From: a bacterium
GTDB taxonomy: Bacteria > Chlamydiota > Chlamydiia > Chlamydiales > JAFEGQ01
DNA: 7,746 nt
NCBI GenBank assembly: GCA_021809305.1
Contig: JAKBAF010000054.1
Coordinates: 1 to 7,746 of the forward strand
Direction: 5' to 3'
Below are positions 1-6,900 of this stretch, one piece after another (within the stretch, counting starts at the first letter, position 1; each line of letters starts with the position of its first letter). The notes beneath the pieces are model-generated. The model had not been told where the DNA came from. It made no database searches and saw nothing but the letters and a program-made list of their open reading frames with translations. Made by a program: the position numbers and the translations under genes.

Positions 1-2
1 TT

Positions 3-602
3 CTTGGCGCACGTCAGATGAAGGCATGCAACCTCTTTTTGCGAGCCTTTGTAGGTTTGCGTGGCATCAATCTTGAGACTCGCAACAAAATTGTCTACGT
101 CGGTAACGAACACTTTGCCCCTCTTGCTGAGCTACATATTGTCTGCAGCAAGGCCGATGTCTGGGCTGCGGGTCCAAGAGCCGGACTCGATCTGCGCTAC
201 GGTCTCTTATGCGGTCTTGGTCTTGGGGCGCGCGTTGGTCTCAGTATCCTAGCTGGGGATCACAAGAACCAGAACCGTGAGGCCCACGTAGGCGTTCAAG
301 GAGGGATTCCCACATTCAATGAGACACTTAACGTCCACTTCAAAGGAAAATGCGCAGTTGTCCCTGAACTTGATGCTCGTTTAGGGATCAACTACAGCTG
401 GTGCTGCTCCTGCTTCTCTCTGTTTGGGGAGGTTGGCTATGAATTTGTCACCTACTTTAATGCCATTAGAAAGCCTGCTTTCGTTGGTGGTAGCATTGGC
501 AGTCCCGCCTCAACGCGCAGTAATACAGGAGCTGTCGGGTTTGAACATTGTGAAAATTTCAACCTGAATGGTTTCTATGTGAAGCTGCAAATTGCTGTCT
601 AA
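3..602 (+). CDS. MOMP-like outer-membrane beta-barrel protein, C-terminal part (5' truncated)
   Basis: The frame is open from base 3 to the TAA at 600-602, so the ATG at 18 is probably internal and the true start lies before the window. The 199 visible residues alternate short polar and hydrophobic stretches with many Gly and aromatic residues, as in transmembrane beta-strands. Examples are the GLRG...IVYVG segment near the beginning, the repeated Gly-rich strands around LCGLGLGARVGL, and a closing strand NLNGFYVKLQIAV. This resembles the C-terminal half of the Legionella major OMP / chlamydial MOMP-like porin family, which forms outer-membrane pores. At least eight cysteines are visible, including a WCCSC cluster, which fits the disulfide-linked outer membrane of Chlamydiota. 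The last residue is Val, not the aromatic residue usual for BAM substrates. No functional site can be named. The family call is by general appearance; another beta-barrel family remains possible. Confidence 0.65.
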   Translation, partial: LGARQMKACNLFLRAFVGLRGINLETRNKIVYVGNEHFAPLAELHIVCSKADVWAAGPRAGLDLRYGLLCGLGLGARVGLSILAGDHKNQNREAHVGVQGGIPTFNETLNVHFKGKCAVVPELDARLGINYSWCCSCFSLFGEVGYEFVTYFNAIRKPAFVGGSIGSPASTRSNTGAVGFEHCENFNLNGFYVKLQIAV

Positions 603-624
603 AGCCACCTGCAACTAAGTTCAC

Positions 625-652
625 AAGAGCTAGGAGATCTCTCCTAGCTCTT
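625..652 (+). terminator. Strong hairpin, probable terminator of the OMP gene
   Basis: A near-perfect inverted repeat begins 22 bases after the OMP stop codon. AAGAGCTAGGAGA (625-637) is exactly complementary to TCTCCTAGCTCTT (640-652), giving up to 13 pairs around a 2-base centre, or about 11 pairs with a realistic loop. Only a broken T-rich stretch (TTCTCGACCTTT) follows on the plus strand, so it is not a textbook rho-independent terminator. It sits between convergent genes and could act in both directions. Confidence 0.6.
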
Positions 653-825
653 CTCGACCTTTGTCACGGGCTATCTTAAAAGAGATGCTCTAGTAAGAAC
701 CTCCTCAGAATACGCCCTAAGGGTATGTTAGACCATCTCCTGGGTTTAGGGTGCTTAAGTTGTGTACCACGTAACCCCTTAGTGAAGCTGCAGCCCTGCA
801 GTGGAGAACGTGGGGTTGGGTGCTC
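653..825. other. Convergent intergenic region with short inverted repeats
   Basis: This 173-base stretch between the convergent OMP and transporter genes has no supportable reading frame. It holds CCCTAA (715-720) facing TTAGGG (746-751), AACCCC (773-778) facing GGGGTT (812-817), and two copies of the palindrome CTGCAG (788-793 and 796-801) inside the latter pair. The 773-817 element lies just beyond the transporter stop codon and may be its 3' hairpin, but no T-run follows on the minus strand. No tRNA or recognisable ncRNA was found by eye. Confidence 0.35.
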
Positions 826-2412
826 TTAGTTTACCGCACCGCTTGGGGCGGCAGTAAGCGGAGCTTGGGGGGTGAGGAGAGGAGCAGGCTCTTTGCTGTC
901 AATGAGCCCAGCGGTGAGTTTGCTAAATTGTCTGCCGAGGCTGCGGATCGCGATGAGCCAGCCTGCAAGGACTACAATAAGAACAACAGCGATGTAGGGA
1001 GCGCTGGCTTCGAGAGTTTTGAAGCCGACAAGAAAGCCTTGGTGAATGAGCGCACCCCCCGACTTGCCCATGCGGGAGCCTACACCATCGATGGCAGCCT
1101 TACCCTTGATCCTACTCTCTCGAGAGAGGGGAATGAAGGCGAGCTCTTTGCTGGCATCAAATAGGGTGTACTTGCATCCACGAAGAAAAGCATTCTGCGT
1201 TGAGCCTGCAAGCGCGGCTAAGGCGAGTGGTGACATGCCGAGGAGCGCTGTCAGGAGAGCGAGCTTATTGTGGGGGCAGAGATAGCAAGTAAAGCAGGCC
1301 ACACTTGTTGCAAGGAACATAATGGGGGTGATTAGGGCGGTGACTGTCCAACCAAATCTGCGGATGATGTTACTTGTGGCAAGGAGAGCAAGGAGTGTCG
1401 AGACAACCCCAACAGCTGTTGTCACCTTCCCAAAGTAGGCATTGCAGAGGTTGGGATCAGAGTAGAGGTTGTGCACCTGATGCTTCCAGAGGACCTCAAC
1501 TAAGTTAATGCAGACGTTGTAAGCGAAGACGACGACGGCAATTGAGATAAGATATTTCGATTTGGCGAGATAGGCTATGCTGGCTTGGATGGAGGGCTTT
1601 GAGTGCATTTTAGCAGCGGCTCTTTCGGCTGCGCGAAGGGGCTCTAAACTCTTACAGATCACCTTGACGTTGAGCCAGCGGAAGAGTGCCATTGCGATGA
1701 GTCCGGAGACACAGATAGCAAGCGTGAGAAGGATAAGCGACTGGTGCCAGCGATCGACTCCTATGATCCAAGAGGGGTTAAAAGCGCGCTTTGACATGTG
1801 AAAGGTGATCTGGCCTGCGCAGACGGAGGAGAAGTTGGCTCCGAGAGAGAGAAGGCCATAGAAGCGCGCTGCCTCACCAACTTTCGTTACGTCGTTGGCA
1901 AAGCCCCAGAAAAGGACAGTGAGGCAGGTGGTTCCCCAGAGCTCTGACATGGCATAGAAGAGAGAGAAACTCCAGTACCGAATGATGAGCGTCAGCCCCT
2001 TAAGACCCTCCGGGAGGTGTTGCTCTAAATAATTGGCCGTTTGGTGGGGGTGAATAAAATCTCGAAGAGGGTAGAGCACAAAGGCGAAGAGGACAAAGAA
2101 GGTGAGAAAGATCGACATCATAAGGTAGAAGACTTTCTCAGATGAGTACCGGCCGGATAACTTGACAAAGAGTGACGCGATGAGGATGGCCATGGGAAAC
2201 ATCGCCCAGACTTTGGCAAAGGGGATGGCTGCTGCAGAGGAGCCGGGTGCAGTTAGAAGGAGGGAGTCTTTGGCATTATGGAGGACGTTGTAGGAGAGGC
2301 CGATGAAAAAGGCCATTAGCAGCATTGGAATGAACTTTCGAAGTTCATAACCGTGCACGGGCCAGAAGAGGGTCCGCATGCGGCTCAAGACCTTTGTCGC
2401 TTCACGGGTCAT
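826..2412 (-). CDS. Nucleotide transporter, ATP/ADP translocase (Npt/Tlc, NTT) family
   Basis: An inner-membrane carrier of 528 residues, the usual length for chlamydial Npt1. Family members exchange host ATP for bacterial ADP or import other nucleotides with protons. The sequence is almost wholly hydrophobic helices, consistent with about 12 membrane spans, with a basic loop at about 254-275. Family landmarks include LTAPGS near 53-58, FWGFAN 168-173, RRFGW 351-355, LFDASKE 417-423 and KGKAAID 436-442. The four charged residues known to matter in plant and bacterial NTTs have visible counterparts: Lys48 (NAKDS), Glu157 (SELWG), Glu306 (NLVEVLWK) and Lys450 (GKSGG). The segment before Lys48 reads LHNAKD, whereas Npt1-type proteins usually have an Arg-Asp there, so the Npt1-like (antiport) or Npt2-like (symport) substrate class is not settled. 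The Met1 start gives an N-terminus like Npt1, though the ribosome site is weak. It lies 76 bases downstream of pgk with a possible promoter in the gap. Confidence 0.93.
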   Translation of the reverse strand: MTREATKVLSRMRTLFWPVHGYELRKFIPMLLMAFFIGLSYNVLHNAKDSLLLTAPGSSAAAIPFAKVWAMFPMAILIASLFVKLSGRYSSEKVFYLMMSIFLTFFVLFAFVLYPLRDFIHPHQTANYLEQHLPEGLKGLTLIIRYWSFSLFYAMSELWGTTCLTVLFWGFANDVTKVGEAARFYGLLSLGANFSSVCAGQITFHMSKRAFNPSWIIGVDRWHQSLILLTLAICVSGLIAMALFRWLNVKVICKSLEPLRAAERAAAKMHSKPSIQASIAYLAKSKYLISIAVVVFAYNVCINLVEVLWKHQVHNLYSDPNLCNAYFGKVTTAVGVVSTLLALLATSNIIRRFGWTVTALITPIMFLATSVACFTCYLCPHNKLALLTALLGMSPLALAALAGSTQNAFLRGCKYTLFDASKELAFIPLSRESRIKGKAAIDGVGSRMGKSGGALIHQGFLVGFKTLEASAPYIAVVLIVVLAGWLIAIRSLGRQFSKLTAGLIDSKEPAPLLTPQAPLTAAPSGAVN

Positions 2413-2444
2413 CTTAGCTCATAAGGTTACCCTGGAAATCAAGG

Positions 2445-2473
2445 AGTATATCCTGCGTAAGCCTATTGAGCAA
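2445..2473 (-). promoter_or_regulatory. Possible promoter of the nucleotide transporter
   Basis: On the minus strand, a -10-like TATACT (2445-2450) lies 17 bases from a poor -35 TTGCTC (2468-2473). It is 32 bases upstream of the transporter start and inside the 76-base gap after pgk. The -10 matches consensus at 5 of 6 positions and the -35 at only 3 of 6. It may allow the transporter to be expressed separately from pgk, although read-through from pgk is equally possible. Confidence 0.3.
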
Positions 2474-2488
2474 GAGTATAAAGAATCA

Positions 2489-3697
2489 TTAACATCGCTC
2501 TATGTCAGTCAGGGCATCGACACCTGGCAGATGGCCATATTCAATGAATTCTAGCGCTGCTCCTCCCCCGGTAGAGAGGTGGTCGATTTGATCGGCAAGG
2601 CCTGATGCATTAACTGCCGCCAGGGAGTCGCCTCCGCCGACGATAGTGATACCATCGCACTCAGTTAAAATTTTAGCGATCTCAAAGGTACCTCTTGCAA
2701 ATTGAGGGAATTCGAAGACGCCAACAGGGCCGTTCCAAAAGATAGTGGCTGCCGCTTTGAGTAGGGGAATCCAGCCTCTTACCGTTGCGGGTCCAATATC
2801 GAGCCCTTGCCACCCTTTGGGAATTCCCTCGCGAGTCGGTACGATTTCGGCTAAAGTCTCATTTTTAAATTCAGCCGCGATCACAAGGTCTTCTGGTAGC
2901 AGGAGGGTGACCCCAGATTTGAGGCACTCTTCCATAATAAGTCTTGCTTGATCCAAGGCATCATCCTCAACAAGAGAGCCTCCGACCTCGATTCCGCGGG
3001 CTTTAAGAAAGGTGTAGGCCATGCCGCCGCCAATGAGCAGAGTATCTACCTTGCGAGAGAGCGCTTTTAGGACCCCAAGTTTGGTTGAGACCTTAGCTCC
3101 ACCGATGAGAGCCACAAAAGGGCGCTTTGGGTGGAGCAGTGCCTCCCCGAGAAAGCGAAGCTCTGCTGCTAAGAGGCAGCCGGCGGCGGCTGTGGTCGGG
3201 AAGAGTTTCGCGCAAGCGACAGTTGATGCATGGGCCCTGTGCGCCGTTCCAAAGGCGTCATCGACATAGACATCTCCAAGCTTTGCAAGCTGACCCGCAA
3301 ATCCCGGCTCCTCGTCTGGATGCTCCTCTCCGCGATGAAAGCGCAAGTTCTCTAAGAGGAGGACCTCATCTTGGCCCATCTCTTGGGCCATCTTCTCAAC
3401 CAGAGGTCCAATGCAGTCCGGTGCTAGGTGGACGGGAATGGCTAGGTAGAAAGAGAGAGCTTCGGCGCAGGGTTTAAGAGAGAGTCTCTCGTTGCGCACC
3501 CCCTTGGGCCGTCCTAAATGGCTCATCAGGATGGGCTTACCTCCCTGGCTGAGAATGTAGCGTAGTGTGGGGAGTGAGGCTGTGATGCGGGTCTCGTCTG
3601 TAATGTGCCCGTTTTCATCAAGCGGTACATTAAAATCTACCCGGACGAGCACCCTCTTGTCTTTAAGCTCAAGATCCTGAAGTCCAAGCTTCGCCAT
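2489..3697 (-). CDS. pgk: Phosphoglycerate kinase
   Basis: Cytosolic glycolytic enzyme that transfers phosphate from 1,3-bisphosphoglycerate to ADP, giving 3-phosphoglycerate and ATP. At 402 residues it has normal length and both lobes. The N-terminal 3-PG-binding lobe shows RVDFNVP (19-25), SHLGRPKG (59-66), LLENLRF (114-120) and DAFGTAHRAH (147-156). The C-terminal nucleotide-binding lobe shows GGAKVSTK (199-206), GGGMAYTF (223-230), NGPVGVFE (322-329) and GGGDSLAAV (354-362). All catalytic and binding motifs look intact. An in-frame ATG four codons upstream (3709) is possible. I prefer 3697 because MAKLGLQDL matches the usual PGK N-terminus, GGTGG lies 5 bases before it, and the best promoter would leave almost no leader before 3709. 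It is followed on the same strand by the nucleotide transporter, a plausible energy-metabolism pair, and it is divergent from the giant gene. Confidence 0.97.
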   Translation of the reverse strand: MAKLGLQDLELKDKRVLVRVDFNVPLDENGHITDETRITASLPTLRYILSQGGKPILMSHLGRPKGVRNERLSLKPCAEALSFYLAIPVHLAPDCIGPLVEKMAQEMGQDEVLLLENLRFHRGEEHPDEEPGFAGQLAKLGDVYVDDAFGTAHRAHASTVACAKLFPTTAAAGCLLAAELRFLGEALLHPKRPFVALIGGAKVSTKLGVLKALSRKVDTLLIGGGMAYTFLKARGIEVGGSLVEDDALDQARLIMEECLKSGVTLLLPEDLVIAAEFKNETLAEIVPTREGIPKGWQGLDIGPATVRGWIPLLKAAATIFWNGPVGVFEFPQFARGTFEIAKILTECDGITIVGGGDSLAAVNASGLADQIDHLSTGGGAALEFIEYGHLPGVDALTDIERC

Positions 3698-3724
3698 AGG
3701 AGCCACCATTCAACAATTTCATTA

Positions 3725-3754
3725 ATAGTAGCTCCGATCTCATCCTCCTGTCAA
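3725..3754 (-). promoter_or_regulatory. Probable sigma-66/70-type promoter of pgk
   Basis: Minus-strand TTGACA (3749-3754) is a perfect -35 box. It is 18 bases from TACTAT (3725-3730), a 4-of-6 match to TATAAT. Transcription would begin near 3718, about 20 bases before the pgk start at 3697 but only about 9 before the alternative start at 3709, which supports the shorter protein. A GGAGG inside the spacer is not placed to serve pgk. Confidence 0.45.
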
Positions 3755-3853
3755 GGTGAGTCTCCTTTAAGCTTTTTGGAGGAGCAGAACCCTCATGCAT
3801 GTTTTGTTTTGGTCAATTGCCCTTTACAGGATGGGATGCTCCTCGAATTTTCC

Positions 3854-3882
3854 TTGACAATCCTAGCCAATCGGAAAAGAAT
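3854..3882 (+). promoter_or_regulatory. Probable promoter of the giant gene
   Basis: A perfect -35 TTGACA (3854-3859) is 17 bases from AAGAAT (3877-3882), a 4-of-6 match to the -10 consensus, followed by an AT-rich stretch. The start would fall near 3889, leaving a leader of about 25 bases that contains the ribosome binding site. It faces away from the pgk promoter. Confidence 0.55.
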
Positions 3883-3903
3883 TTATTAATTATTAATAAA
3901 ATC

Positions 3904-3908
3904 GGAGG
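3904..3908 (+). promoter_or_regulatory. Shine-Dalgarno site fixing a GTG start
   Basis: GGAGG lies 5 bases before the GTG at 3914. The frame has a stop (TAA) at 3887-3889 and no ATG until 4610 (codon 233), so this site decides the start of the giant gene. Confidence 0.75.
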
Positions 3909-3913
3909 TTAGC

Positions 3914-6900
3914 GTGAGTGAGATACGATACGCTGGTGATAAGTGGCCCGCCACAACCATACATCGCCTAGACCACGAACGCATTTTGGCAACGTTTAGC
4001 AGTGAAGATAAAGCGGGGTGGGAGGAGGCCTCAGAGGAGCAAAGGATCAAATGGGTTATCAGGCGAGTGGTAGCTAGCTACAACTGGAAAATCAGTAGAG
4101 ACCATGCAACGTGCTATCAATTTCGAAAAATTAAATGCTCGCAGAGCAAAGAGAAGTGGATACCGAGCGAAAATAAGGGCTTTTCTTGCTTAGGTTACGA
4201 TCGAACCATAGAAAAAAATCGTCCGGTTTTTGAGCAGTTTTTTGAGTCACTGGGAGCCCCTTCAAAACTAACTCCGGTACGCAGAGACCATCTGATCTTT
4301 TTTGCTCGTTATCTCCTGCCACAGGAGGCGGAAGAGGTAGCCCTCTTTGACCTCTTCTGCCTTGCAACAAATCGAGCTTGGGAGGCTCTCACCCCCTACC
4401 GCAGCTTCAGCTTTCCTCGCTTGATTGCCGTTCGGCTTTTGGGCGAGTCGGATATTTTCCAGACGAGTAGCCGACCCCTCTTCGGCTCGACCCTACAGAA
4501 GCAGAAGAAGACGGCAAAGGGTGAGAAGCCTTTTGCCTCTGGGGAGGCTTTAGCTCTTGTTCAGACCATAAAGGGCTCCATCCGCCCCGATAGGGTTGTA
4601 TCGGAGGAGATGAAGGCCCTTCTTGCTGACCGAACAATTGCAATTCTCGAGGGGGGAGTGAAGCTTCAAGAGCAGCTCTCGCCTCATGAGACGACCCTTG
4701 TATTGAACCACTTCAGCGAGCTTGGCCGAGTCTCCGGGAATGGGGAGGAAATGGCCTCCGAGAGTTTGCATTTTTGGGAGACAGTGAAAGAGGTGGAGGC
4801 AGATCTCGTTCCTTCGTTAAATGAGCAGCTTTTGCAGCAGCTCTGGATCGCATTCCGTGCCCGCTACCCCCATGAAACCGCGTTGCGTTTTTGCGCTCCG
4901 CGGCGAGTCGATGACTACTTCAATGCCACAAGCTACTCGCTGCACTCAAGCCTCATCAGTCGAAAGAGTGCTGAACGGGAAGCAACAAATAAGATGCACT
5001 GGACCACCTTCAAGACCGCCTCGCAGGTGATCGCGCGTTTCCAGTTGATTCCAGCTCTAGTGCGGTCGAGAGACAATCAAGATGCGCGTGAGTTTGCTGT
5101 CGCAATTGGAAAGATCAAGTTTCGCTTTAATGAAAATAAAAAGCGCTCTACTCCGTACCCTTTGCTGCACTGTTTTGAAGGGGAGATCGTCGATCCCGCT
5201 TCTGGGTGCCACTACTTCCACATGGGTGGGCAGTGGTACTTCATGACCTTCGATCTGATTGCGAACTTGCACAGACAGTTTCAAAGGTGTCTTAGCACCA
5301 CTCTTATTCGTCAGGGAGAAGTGGGCGCCTTGCCTCTTCCATGGGTAGGGAAGACAAAGGACTCCTCTAAGGCCGTTGCTAAGCGAGAGGATGTCGAGGG
5401 GAAGTATAACCTCTCCTATGTTGAGCGCGATGGCTACATTGTGGGCGATAAGGCGTGTCCAGATGGGATAGAACTCTTTGATCTGCTTTATTTGGGAGAT
5501 ATTTTTTACTTATACCAAGTGAAGGCAGAGTTCAATCAAAAGACCCGTGACGCTGAAAGCAAGATCGTAAATGCGGCTGAACGACTCTTTGCGGCTCTTA
5601 TTAACAAGAAAGATCCGCTTTTTTTAGACTTTGCGAGGGAGTTGAAAAAAAAATCACCCCAAGCCTACCAGAAGTTGCGCGAAAGAGGGGGAGGCGAATG
5701 GCTAGCCGACCAATTCCGTCAAAAGTGGAAGGAGAAAAAGATTGTCTTTGTCTATGCCTTCGCAAATAAGACATCGGCTGAGCGCAATATAGAAGAGGAG
5801 CTCTCCCTCGTTAATACCATTGGAGAGGCTGAAGTAGTAGAGCTCTGCAGAGGACTAAAAGGAGGACCTGCTCCTCACGATCTGATTGCTAAGATGAAAG
5901 AGGGGCAGTGGTTAGATGATAAGGGGAGGGTGGCCTCAAAGCTAATTAGAGCCCTTTCACACAGCAGCGAATTTATGGAGTGGTGCAAGGAGACGGGATG
6001 GGAGGCGATAGCCTCCCCCTTACATGCTAGCCTTCAAAAGCTTATCGGCAGTCAATTTAAGTCACTGATTCCACGCTTTAGCCTACTCTGGGCCTTCCGC
6101 AAGGTCGAGCGTCGTCAATTTCAGTTTCGAATTACCCAAATTCCACACGCCGAGGCCATGTCATCGCGCACCCGCCTCTCGCTTCCCCTTCCCTGTCTCT
6201 CATCACCACTTGCGCGCATCGAAGAGAGGGTAGAGCTAGGGAGGGGCTCGCACTTGACAGTCGATGGGGAGCGCTACGTTCTGCGAGGCGCACGTGATGA
6301 TGGCGTCTCTGCATTACATGCGCTCCTTGGATCATGGGATGATAAATTTAAGCGATTTATCTGGCGGCCAATTGAGCTAGGCGATAGCAGCCTGCGCGCA
6401 CACTTTGCAACCTCGCTTGAAGTGGCCTGCGCAAAGGATGAGTTGTGGCGAAAATTTGTGAGTGAAAAGATTCGTGCTCTTTTGCACGAGCTTGCCATGC
6501 CTCCCATCACACCAACTGGTGCTGCATTAAAGGCTCACTTTGAGAGAGAGGGTAAGACGGTTGAAATTAACCGATTTATTTCGAATATGCGGAAATGCGA
6601 AGAGGGGTATCTCGCTGCAAAAGAGGGGGTGGCTGCAGCCTTTTGGGAGTACTATAAGGCCATGTGCAAGAGTCAGAAGCTTACGGAATTTATGTCCCTT
6701 CTACTGTGCCAGAAGTTCAAGCCTAAGAAACGATATAAAAAGCATGGGTACTGGTTGGATTGTCCCGAGGGGGTAGAGAGATTGTATCAAAGCGAGCGTT
6801 GCCGAGTGGGGAAATTTATAAAAGAGAATGCTCGAACAAGTGTTAAGGAAGATAGTAAGCTAAAAAACATATGGACCATTTTGGAGGGATATCAGGAGAA

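Noticed and set aside
61..252. 63-residue ORF inside the OMP gene
   Set aside because: Different frame within the beta-barrel coding sequence; no independent support.
766..820. Possible tRNA or small RNA in the inverted-repeat-rich region after the transporter gene
   Set aside because: The stems do not form a cloverleaf and no T-loop (GTTC-like) sequence is in place; only hairpin potential can be claimed.
820..1801. Plus-strand ORFs (820-1164, 1046-1285, 1577-1801) opposite the transporter gene
   Set aside because: They lie antisense to a well-supported membrane protein, have no family resemblance and no convincing ribosome sites.
2745..3477. Plus-strand ORFs within pgk
   Set aside because: They are shadows of an intact phosphoglycerate kinase gene on the minus strand.
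3698..3709. Upstream ATG for pgk at 3709
   Set aside because: No ribosome site precedes it, the extra MVAP is not typical of PGK, and the best promoter leaves only about 9 bases of leader. It is not excluded.
3605..3889. Plus-strand 94-residue ORF spanning the pgk start and the divergent promoter region
   Set aside because: It overlaps the conserved 5' end of pgk and both promoters, has no good ribosome site, and its translation looks like nothing known.
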